From Sediminitomix flava (GTDB taxonomy: Bacteria > Bacteroidota > Bacteroidia > Cytophagales > Flammeovirgaceae), in contig NZ_QGDO01000001.1 in the NCBI RefSeq assembly GCF_003149185.1, positions 62,001 to 126,000 of the forward strand: a stretch of DNA of 64,000 bases, written 5' to 3'. Below, piece by piece: positions 17,609 through 24,352 of this stretch (within the stretch, counting starts at the first letter, position 1; every line of letters begins with the position of its first letter). A model generated the notes under the pieces. The model was not told where the DNA came from and did not search any database. It was given only the letters and a program-made list of their open reading frames with translations. A program made the position numbers and the translations under genes.

Positions 17609-17624
17609 GTTGAACTAGTTCAAC
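17609..17624. promoter_or_regulatory. Perfect 16-bp palindrome, probable Crp/Fnr-type operator
   Basis: GTTGAACTAGTTCAAC is a perfect inverted repeat in the 82-bp gap between the Crp/Fnr-like regulator gene and the DJ-1 gene. Size and two-fold symmetry suit a CRP-superfamily dimer. Confidence 0.6.
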
Positions 17625-17644
17625 ACTAGAAAAGAAAGTAATGC

Positions 17645-18223
17645 TTATTTTTGGGGTTGCTTTTTCAGTTTGCTTAGGAATTCATAGGTAATGCCTAAGT
17701 AGCTTGCAATCTGCCTATCGGTGAGTTTGGATGAGATATTGGGGTAATCTCCGATAAATTGATGGTATCGCTCTTTGGCTGTAAGGCAATTGCTATTGAT
17801 CAAACGTCTTTGCCAAGCTACAAGTGCTTTTTGAGACATAACTCTGAACAACTTTTCTACTGCAGGGAGTGATTCATACAAAGCGAGTTTATCAGACCTT
17901 TTGATTAAAAGTACTTCACTATCTTCTATGGCTTGGATATTTAGGTTTGAGGGACTCTGATTCATAAAGCTATCAATATCCATCAACCACCAATCTTTTA
18001 CGGCAAAGTATAAAGTAATTTCATTACCCTTTTTGTCAAGAGTAAAGACTCGAAAACAACCATCCAAAACAAAGCCTTCAAACTTGCAAAGTTCTCCTTG
18101 TTCTAAAACGAACTCCTTTTTATTTATAGTTTTAGGCTGAAAATACTGGCAGAATTCGTCTAATTCATCCTTTGAGAATTGTACATTTCGCTGTATGTTT
18201 TCTTTTAGTAATTGGTGTGTCAT
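17645..18223 (-). CDS. Crp/Fnr family transcriptional regulator
   Basis: A 192-residue regulator. Residues about 20-120 form a cyclic-nucleotide-binding-type beta-roll (KEFVLEQGELCKFEGFVLDGCFRVF, VKDWWLMDIDSF). Residues about 145-190 carry a helix-turn-helix (SKLTDRQIASYLGITYEFLSKLKKQ). The cAMP phosphate-binding arginine motif is not apparent, so the effector is probably not cAMP; this matches the many Bacteroidota Crp/Fnr proteins of this size with unknown ligands. It lies immediately upstream of the DJ-1 operon on the same strand, and a perfect palindrome sits in the gap, so it probably activates that operon. Confidence 0.85.
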   Translation of the reverse strand: MTHQLLKENIQRNVQFSKDELDEFCQYFQPKTINKKEFVLEQGELCKFEGFVLDGCFRVFTLDKKGNEITLYFAVKDWWLMDIDSFMNQSPSNLNIQAIEDSEVLLIKRSDKLALYESLPAVEKLFRVMSQKALVAWQRRLINSNCLTAKERYHQFIGDYPNISSKLTDRQIASYLGITYEFLSKLKKQPQK

Positions 18224-18313
18224 GAGTGTGAAGTCAATGATTGGATGATCTGCTAGCGTTCAGTTTTGAGACTACCTCAAAAATTAGTTGATCAATTAGA
18301 ATCTGGGCTATAA

Positions 18314-18871
18314 CTATTCTAAAATATCATGTTGTTTTTGGTATCGGACATACTCATGTTTTGTAATACCATCTCCTTCATCTTCAAATCGGATGAGATC
18401 AATCCAAGGACCTCTATAATTCTTTTGTAGGAAATTCGGAACGATAATATTTAGAGTCTCCATTGCTACACCACTTGCCGTAAAGGACTGCGCCCAACTG
18501 TGCTTAAAAAAATCGTCAAAGTTATCAGGTTCAATCAGTTCAATATTCAGACATTTTGCTCCATTTTCTAATACCTCAATCTCAACGCCAAGCTTTAAGC
18601 CCTTCATCTTTTTAGAAACATGCTCTGCTATTTCTTTTGCTATTTCAATGAGTGGAGTGCCTTTTTTCACTCTAAGAAAATCATCTACCACACTCGTAAT
18701 GATAAAATCACCTTGCACATAGTTTAAGCCATACAAAGGTAAAATGTATTCGCTGTTTCCTTTGTCTACAAATTCATAGCTTACAATTTCAGGCTTTTGC
18801 CCAAAAGAAAAGTATGGTAAAAAGTAAATGAAAACACTAAAAAAGAGTTTGAATAAAAAGTTTACGTTCAT
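18314..18871 (-). CDS. Exported protein of unknown function
   Basis: A 185-residue protein with a clear signal peptide (hydrophobic to about FSFGQ, residue 25). The mature part is mixed alpha/beta with alternating charges and ends in a basic-aromatic segment (GDGITKHEYVRYQKQHDILE). It contains one Cys (GAKCLNIEL). I recognise no family. It sits upstream of the Crp/Fnr-type gene with a 90-bp gap and may have its own promoter. Confidence 0.6.
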   Translation of the reverse strand: MNVNFLFKLFFSVFIYFLPYFSFGQKPEIVSYEFVDKGNSEYILPLYGLNYVQGDFIITSVVDDFLRVKKGTPLIEIAKEIAEHVSKKMKGLKLGVEIEVLENGAKCLNIELIEPDNFDDFFKHSWAQSFTASGVAMETLNIIVPNFLQKNYRGPWIDLIRFEDEGDGITKHEYVRYQKQHDILE

Positions 18872-19132
18872 CGGTTTAATTGAATGGTTAGTTTATATAG
18901 GGAATATCAATTTTTAGAAACTCAAATCTATCGAATCAATTGGACTTTTAATAGTTATTGATTTGGTTCTTTAATACTTACTCCTTCTCTTCTTTGAAAT
19001 AGAATTCTTTGTTTTCTCATAAAAAATATAGTTTAACCAAAACCTATTAACGATCTTTATTAAAGTAGAAGTTTTGAAATATAAAAATCTACTTAAAACC
19101 CAATTATCAAAACCATTCCACAGATCAATAAA

Positions 19133-19603
19133 ATGGAGAAAATGACATTCAAAAAAAATCTAGAGAAGTATGGATATACATTACCCAATACATCTAAACC
19201 AGGTGGTAGTTATAAATCCGTAAATATCAGAGATCATATTGCATACATCGCAATTCAATTCCCTATTTGGAATGAAGAATTTAAATTTCAAGGGAGATTA
19301 GGGAATGAAATATCCACGGAAGAAGGATACAAAGCGATGGAAATCTGTGCTTTGAATGTTTTAGCTCAAATAGAGGAAAAGGTTGGCATTGATAATATTG
19401 TTGGATTGAATCACATCGATGCCTACTTCCAATCAAGTGAAAATTGGGATGACTCACCTATTGTTGTTAATGGAGCCTCTGACCTTTTTGTAAAAGTACT
19501 AGAGCAAAAAGGAGAACATTCAAGAGCCATATTTGGCGTTTATAAACTTCCACGGAACTTTAGTGTCGGGCTAACGGCTACTTTTACGATCAAGAAATAT
19601 TAA
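19133..19603 (+). CDS. RidA/YjgF-type protein (chorismate mutase-like subgroup)
   Basis: A 156-residue cytoplasmic protein of the YjgF/YER057c/UK114 superfamily. It has the N-terminal LEKYGYTLPNTSKPGGSYKSV segment, GRLGNEISTEEGYKAMEICALNVLAQIEEKVG helix and the C-terminal GEHSRAIFGVYKLPRNFSV block typical of the longer subgroup with a chorismate-mutase-like fold. The Arg that RidA uses for imine hydrolysis corresponds here to HSRAIFGV, so enamine/imine deaminase activity is possible but untested in this subgroup. A NADAR gene follows after 47 bp on the same strand. Confidence 0.8.
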   Translation: MEKMTFKKNLEKYGYTLPNTSKPGGSYKSVNIRDHIAYIAIQFPIWNEEFKFQGRLGNEISTEEGYKAMEICALNVLAQIEEKVGIDNIVGLNHIDAYFQSSENWDDSPIVVNGASDLFVKVLEQKGEHSRAIFGVYKLPRNFSVGLTATFTIKKY

Positions 19604-19650
19604 AAAAACTTACTAATTTTACTATATAACTCACAAACAATTAAATAAAA

Positions 19651-20199
19651 TTGAAATATAATATTGAGACGATTCAACAAGAGTTTGAATCTGGGAAAAG
19701 GAATAAATTCCTTTTCTTTTGGGGACACCGAAAATCAAAAAACGGAGAAATTGGACAAAGCTGTTTAAGCCAATGGTGGAGTTCTGAATTTGAAGTTGAT
19801 GGTATTAAATACTTTTCTGCCGAGCATTATATGATGGCCGAAAAAGCTAAACTTTTTAATGACCAAGTTAATTTAGAGAACATCATAAATTCAAAATCGC
19901 CTGCTCAAGCCAAGCAATTCGGAAGGGAAGTCAGAGGCTTTATAGAAGAAGTTTGGTTGAAACACAGGTATCAAATTGTCGTACGAGGAAATTTGGCAAA
20001 ATTTGGTCAAAATCTAGAATTAAAAAACTTCCTAATCTCAACTAAAAAAAGGGTATTAGTAGAAGCAAGTCCTGTTGATGCTATTTGGGGTATTGGTCTT
20101 TCCAAAGATAGTAAAGTGATCGAAAACCCGCTGAAATGGAGAGGCTTGAACTTATTGGGTTTTGCTTTAATGGAAGTAAGAGATGAATTTTTAAAATAA
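19651..20199 (+). CDS. NADAR family protein (YbiA-like)
   Basis: A 182-residue NADAR-fold protein. Diagnostic blocks are FFWGHRKSKNGEIGQSCLSQWW (about 22-43), FSAEHYMMAEKAKLFND (55-71), the SPAQAKQFGREV helix (83-94), IWGIGLSKDSKVIENPLKWRGLNLLGFALMEVR (145-177). NADAR proteins act on ADP-ribose-type N-glycosidic bonds: YbiA-type members have been linked to riboflavin intermediates, and others reverse guanine ADP-ribosylation as antitoxins. Which applies here cannot be read from sequence. The only sensible start is TTG 19651, since the first in-frame ATG is inside the conserved core. It is followed after 62 bp by the glycan-binding/Hint gene. Confidence 0.85.
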   Translation: MKYNIETIQQEFESGKRNKFLFFWGHRKSKNGEIGQSCLSQWWSSEFEVDGIKYFSAEHYMMAEKAKLFNDQVNLENIINSKSPAQAKQFGREVRGFIEEVWLKHRYQIVVRGNLAKFGQNLELKNFLISTKKRVLVEASPVDAIWGIGLSKDSKVIENPLKWRGLNLLGFALMEVRDEFLK

Positions 20200-20261
20200 A
20201 GATATCTTGAATGTAATCTGATACCTTTTTTCAAATCACAAACAATAATTTATTTTTTCAG

Positions 20262-21500
20262 ATGAGACAAATTACTTTTTTAATTTTTATCACACTGTTT
20301 TCATGTAAGATATATGGACAGGATATCAAGAATATCCATCCTACTTATGTTCATGCTCTAGATTTTTCAGCATCTGAAAAAGCGAAATGGAAACAAAGAG
20401 ATACGCTACTTGACCAATTATCTTCAGGGGAAAAGAAATGGAGTGATATGACTCCTCAAGAGCAAGAAATCATGCAAAGGTTTGGAGAGATATATGAAGA
20501 TATATGGGACATTGTAGGAGGAGCATGTAGTTGGTATTGTGGAGGAGGTCCGAAAGAAGTTACCGCTAGCAGTTATTTAAAATCTCAAGGATCGAATAGC
20601 TATGCCCCCAAAAATGCTCATGATTTGAGTTATAAAACTGCTTGGGTAGAGGGTGTAAGTGGATATGGAATAGGTGAAAGCTTGACCTATACATTTTCAG
20701 CTATATCACCAAGAATTACAGAAATCATTGTCGTTAATGGATATGTGAAAAGTGAAGCAGCCTACAAAAATAACTCAAGAGTAAAAAAACTAAAGCTATA
20801 CATCAATGATAAACCACATGCCATTTTGCATCTAAAAGATGAAATAGCAAATCAAGGATTTAAGTTTGAGCCAATAGGTGTTAGTGAAAGAGATGACTTT
20901 GAACTTCTAAAAACAAAAGCAGATTGGACGCTAAAGTTTGAAATTCTAGAAGTATATAAAGGCTTAAAATATGATGATGTAGTTATTTCTGAAATTTATT
21001 TTGATGGTCTTGATGTGCATTGCTTTGCAGCAGGAACTAAAATTCAACTAGCTAACAGTTCTGTCAAAAACATTGAAGAGATTGAAAATGGTGATATGAT
21101 TGCCTACATGGATTTTAAGACTAAGACCTTAAAATCTGCAAAAGTTGAGAAAACAGAAAAAGTAAGACACCATAATTTGGTGAAATACCAATTTGAAAGT
21201 GGGCAATCAATTATAGCTACTCAAGATCACCCTTTCAAATTAGAGGAAAAAGGTTGGGCTTCTTTAAAACCAAGTAAGTCGAAACAATACAAAGGTTTTG
21301 AAAACATAGCTAAGATTAAAGTTGGGGACACTTTTATAACAGCCGAAGGTACTGAAAAACTAACTTCAATTGATTTAATCAAAGAAGAACAAGTTACCTA
21401 CACAATTTCCAAACTAAGTTCGGGAGATAATTTTATTGCAAATGGGTTTATAGTAGGCGTAGAAGAATTGAAGAATTTTAATTTACAGCTTTCTAAGTAA
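20262..21500 (+). CDS. Exported glycan-binding protein with C-terminal Hint domain
   Basis: A 412-residue exported protein. The N-terminal signal has a possible lipobox (LFSC, Cys15) or may be cut at YGQ. Residues about 98-250 form the domain known as NADase-type glycan-binding/discoidin-like (VTASSYLKSQGSNSYAPKNAHDLSYKTAWVEG; VVISEIYFDG). Residues 254-400 are a Hint domain as in hedgehog and inteins: Cys254 at the splice junction (DVHCFAAGTKI), block B TQDH (Thr320, His323) and the end NFIANGFIVGV. The terminal His-Asn-nucleophile of inteins is missing, so cleavage after Asp252-Val-His253 by an N-S shift, without splicing, is the likely chemistry. A terminator follows. No toxin domain is attached. 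Confidence 0.85.
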   Translation: MRQITFLIFITLFSCKIYGQDIKNIHPTYVHALDFSASEKAKWKQRDTLLDQLSSGEKKWSDMTPQEQEIMQRFGEIYEDIWDIVGGACSWYCGGGPKEVTASSYLKSQGSNSYAPKNAHDLSYKTAWVEGVSGYGIGESLTYTFSAISPRITEIIVVNGYVKSEAAYKNNSRVKKLKLYINDKPHAILHLKDEIANQGFKFEPIGVSERDDFELLKTKADWTLKFEILEVYKGLKYDDVVISEIYFDGLDVHCFAAGTKIQLANSSVKNIEEIENGDMIAYMDFKTKTLKSAKVEKTEKVRHHNLVKYQFESGQSIIATQDHPFKLEEKGWASLKPSKSKQYKGFENIAKIKVGDTFITAEGTEKLTSIDLIKEEQVTYTISKLSSGDNFIANGFIVGVEELKNFNLQLSK

Positions 21501-21507
21501 GAACGAT

Positions 21508-21547
21508 AGAGTCAAATGAGCTAGTATTATTAAACTCATTTGACTCT
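21508..21547 (+). terminator. Intrinsic terminator after the Hint gene
   Basis: A perfect 13-bp stem (21508-21520 with 21535-21547) and a 14-base loop. The following T-run is weak (TTAGTTCTTT). Confidence 0.65.
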
Positions 21548-21590
21548 TTAGTTCTTTAAAATGGTTGATAACAACCTACAAAATTCTAAC

Positions 21591-21645
21591 ATTTCGATTT
21601 TCGCTACTTTATTTCGATTTTCGCTACTTTATTTCGATTTTTCGA
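21591..21645. repeat. 20-bp tandem repeat overlapping a gene end
   Basis: The unit ATTTCGATTTTCGCTACTTT occurs twice exactly (21591-21610, 21611-21630) and a third partial copy starts at 21631. The array reaches into the last codons of the minus-strand membrane protein gene and supplies its stop codon region. Confidence 0.85.
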
Positions 21646-22135
21646 TTAGAAGTAGTTGTTTATGATAATCATTAATTCTTGCATTGGCATTTATATCTAC
21701 TAACAAAATAACGGACATCATAGCGATAGTCGTGATCCCAATTGCTCTCCACATCGGTTGTTCCATAAAGAAAATTAGCATCGCTGCAACTGCAATGATA
21801 CATGGTATAACTTTAAGAACTCCATTTTGAAACTCTTTTACCGTTTTGTCAGCTCTGGTAATTTCTGATTCCAAAAATGCAGCTGTATCTTTTTCATACT
21901 CCTTCGGAAAACTATTCAGTCTGTACATATTATTTCCTACCAATCCAATTCCGATAATTAAGAGTAAAATACCAGCAACTATTGTTGGAGTAACAAATGC
22001 TTTTGCCATTTCAGTTTTACCTAAATGCCAAAACCCTGCACTTCCCAATAAAAACAAGATTCCAAAAACAATGAAAAAACTTGTCGAAAAAACTTCGGCT
22101 TTTGCCCAATCTGTGGCAGTTTTTAATATATCCAT
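21629..22135 (-). CDS. Four-helix membrane protein, unknown function
   Basis: A 168-residue protein with predicted membrane helices at about 19-36, 47-66, 107-124 and 131-147. A charged helical loop of about 40 residues (NSFPKEYEKDTAAFLESEITRADKTVKEFQ) separates the two hairpins. I recognise no family. It lies 22 bp after the AraC gene and probably belongs to the SDR-AraC unit. Its last codons are built from a 20-bp tandem repeat, so the C-terminus (LLIEKSK) may vary between strains. Confidence 0.65.
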   Translation of the reverse strand: MDILKTATDWAKAEVFSTSFFIVFGILFLLGSAGFWHLGKTEMAKAFVTPTIVAGILLLIIGIGLVGNNMYRLNSFPKEYEKDTAAFLESEITRADKTVKEFQNGVLKVIPCIIAVAAMLIFFMEQPMWRAIGITTIAMMSVILLVDINANARINDYHKQLLLIEKSK

Positions 22136-22157
22136 ATCAATTAATTTATAATTCGAT

Positions 22158-22985
22158 TTATCCTCTTAGTTGTTGATTACTATTTAAGCTGCTTGGACTA
22201 TAGCCAAAAGCTTTTTTGAAAGCAAACGAGAAATGTGAGAGGTTTTCAAAGCCTACTGAAAGATACACATCAGAAGTCTTCTGCTTTTCTACATTGAGTT
22301 TATGATGTGCCAAATCCAATCTCTTTTCAGTCAACCACTTTCCTGGGGTATTCTGAAATATTTTCTTAAAATCTGATTTGAAAGTCGTTAAGCTTCTCCC
22401 TGTTAAAAATGCGAACCTCTCCAAAGGAAGATTATACATATAATGCTCTTCCATATAGGCTTCAAGATCGACTTTCCCAATTTCACTAAACGTACCAAGT
22501 ATCTTACTAGCCCTTTTATCTACGGTATCAATAATGGTGAGTGCTTCCGTAATTTTAATTGGAACAAGAGCTTCTGGAAGTTCATCTTCCATATCAAAGT
22601 AAGGCAATAAGGTTCCAAAGAAGCTTTCTAGCAAAGGATGTGGGTTTATGGGTCTTTGCTTTGAAATATTTTCAATCCAATCCTCTGATACAGGTTTATT
22701 CAAATAAAAGTCTCTAAGATTTTCATCTGTCAAGAATAAAGATACGCATTTAAATGGTTTCCCATCTGCAGGCTTTTTAAGACTTCTTGTCAACTGATTT
22801 TTGGGTATCAGCACTGTATCTCCAGGAACGAAAGTCAGTGTATTTTTTCCGTAGGTCAGAATTAACTCCCCCGAATAAATAAACACAATGATGTGTTGTG
22901 GTGAAATGGTCTCCCATGTGTATTCTTTATCTGTTGTTCCTGATAAAAATACTTTGCCCTTACTTGATGCTTTTGGATGCTCCAT
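22158..22985 (-). CDS. AraC family transcriptional regulator
   Basis: A 275-residue regulator. The N-terminal half is a cupin-like sensing domain (YTWETISPQHIIVFIYSGELILTYGKNTLTFVPGDTVLIPKNQ). The C-terminal 100 residues hold the two helix-turn-helix motifs of AraC/XylS (LERFAFLTGRSLTTFKSDFKKIFQNTPGKWLTEKRLDLA; VYLSVGFENLSHFSFAFKKAFGYSPSSL). It lies 12 bp after the SDR gene and is co-transcribed with it, and so probably regulates its own unit from the 22-bp-phased direct repeat at 24030-24065. Confidence 0.9.
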   Translation of the reverse strand: MEHPKASSKGKVFLSGTTDKEYTWETISPQHIIVFIYSGELILTYGKNTLTFVPGDTVLIPKNQLTRSLKKPADGKPFKCVSLFLTDENLRDFYLNKPVSEDWIENISKQRPINPHPLLESFFGTLLPYFDMEDELPEALVPIKITEALTIIDTVDKRASKILGTFSEIGKVDLEAYMEEHYMYNLPLERFAFLTGRSLTTFKSDFKKIFQNTPGKWLTEKRLDLAHHKLNVEKQKTSDVYLSVGFENLSHFSFAFKKAFGYSPSSLNSNQQLRG

Positions 22986-22997
22986 TTGTTAAAGATA

Positions 22998-23954
22998 TTA
23001 CAATTGAAACGTTTGTCCTGTTGCTTGCTCAGAAACTGACCACAATTTTGTAGCGATGGTTTTATCTTGAGCAAACGATTCTAATTTACATTCTCCTACT
23101 GGTCCTGTCCATTGCATTCTACCTGTAGGACCATAATAAGCCTTCTGATTCATGTTTACTTCATTTTCTGTAGCACACATGATCTCAGGATAAGCTCCTT
23201 TTTCTGCAGATTGAACTAATGGAGTCAAAGACATTAAACCAAAAATAATTCGATCTCTTAAACCTCCACTATTTTCAATAAGCGAAGTAGCTGAAGCTCC
23301 TGGGTGACATACATAGACTTTTACGTTCTTTTGAGCTGCTGTAATCCTGTCTTGTAATTCATAGGCAAACATGATTTGAGCCAATTTACTATGACAGTAA
23401 GTATGATTCGGATGATAGTTTTTATCCCAATTCATATCATCAAACTGAATCGTCTTCAAGCCCATTTTATACCCTTCACTTCCTACAACTACAATCCTTC
23501 CTTTCGTTTGGTCTATCTTTGAGAATAAAAGGTTAATCAATAAAAAGTGTCCATAATGATTCACCCCGAGCTGACTCTCGAAGCCATCTACTGTAAACTT
23601 TTGCTTGGGAACTTGAGCAATAGCTGCATTGCAGATCAGTGCATCAATCTGAGGAATCGTATCATTCACTTCTTTTGCTGCACTTCGTACAGAATCAAGT
23701 GAAGCTAAATCCATTTTGATAAACGAAACTTTTGCCTCATTGCCAAATTCTTCTTTCAATTCAGCTATTGCTGCATTCGACTTTTCTGCATTTCGGTTCA
23801 GCATCACAACCTCTGCTCCCTTTGTCAACAAAATTCGAGCAGCTTCAAAACCTGCTCCAGTATTCGCACCTGTGATTAGATAAGTCTTTCCTTCAAGTGA
23901 TTCGATTCTTTCTAGAGTCCAGCCTTTTTTACCAAATGTGTTGTTCATGTTCAT
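22998..23954 (-). CDS. Short-chain dehydrogenase/reductase
   Basis: A 318-residue SDR of the protochlorophyllide-reductase/retinol-dehydrogenase-like group. It has the NADP(H)-binding glycine motif TGANTGAGFEAA (about 31-42), a following Asn-Arg (MLNRNAEK) that favours NADPH, the CNAAIA motif, a catalytic Ser (VVGSEGYK) and YCHSK (Tyr-x3-Lys). Substrate unknown; the long C-terminal part (MQWTGPVGECKLESFAQD) is typical of this subgroup. First gene of a unit with the AraC and membrane protein genes. Confidence 0.85.
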   Translation of the reverse strand: MNMNNTFGKKGWTLERIESLEGKTYLITGANTGAGFEAARILLTKGAEVVMLNRNAEKSNAAIAELKEEFGNEAKVSFIKMDLASLDSVRSAAKEVNDTIPQIDALICNAAIAQVPKQKFTVDGFESQLGVNHYGHFLLINLLFSKIDQTKGRIVVVGSEGYKMGLKTIQFDDMNWDKNYHPNHTYCHSKLAQIMFAYELQDRITAAQKNVKVYVCHPGASATSLIENSGGLRDRIIFGLMSLTPLVQSAEKGAYPEIMCATENEVNMNQKAYYGPTGRMQWTGPVGECKLESFAQDKTIATKLWSVSEQATGQTFQL

Positions 23955-24352
23955 TTCTCAAAGTCTTTATTTAAAATACATTTATCTTGATTTCGGTGTT
24001 ACAAAGGTCTTGAGAAATCGGGAGACTGAGTTTGTTTAAAAGTCGTTTATTGTTTGTTCAAAAGTTTGAATAAATCTACTTACATAGATTAACACCTATG
24101 CTTTGTCCTTCCCAAAAAATGATACTTCAAACTATTCGTGAAGTGAAAAAGGGTAAAACGCCTATCTTCTCATTTGAAGGCTATAATCTACTTACTTCCA
24201 CACTGTTAACATAACAAAACCTAATACAATAACTATTATCATATTATTGACTGACATTTATAGTGCAGAAGTGTTAAGTAAATGTACTTCATTTATATAA
24301 ATCAACTCAATTGCCCTATGTAAAGGGTAAAAGGGAAGGAAAAGTACTAACA
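23955..24352. other. Divergent intergenic region between SDR and nifJ
   Basis: About 400 bp without a coding frame. It holds the direct repeats at 24030-24065 and a TTCAAA-N2-TTTGAA inverted repeat (24057-24070) that overlaps the second copy. Nothing else recognised. Confidence 0.6.
24030..24065. promoter_or_regulatory. 22-bp-phased direct repeat, probable AraC-type operator
   Basis: GTTTGTTTAAAAGT (24030-24043) and GTTTGTTCAAAAGT (24052-24065) match at 13 of 14 bases, 22 bp apart, about 76-111 bp upstream of the SDR start codon. The arrangement is that of paired AraC-family half-sites. Confidence 0.5.
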
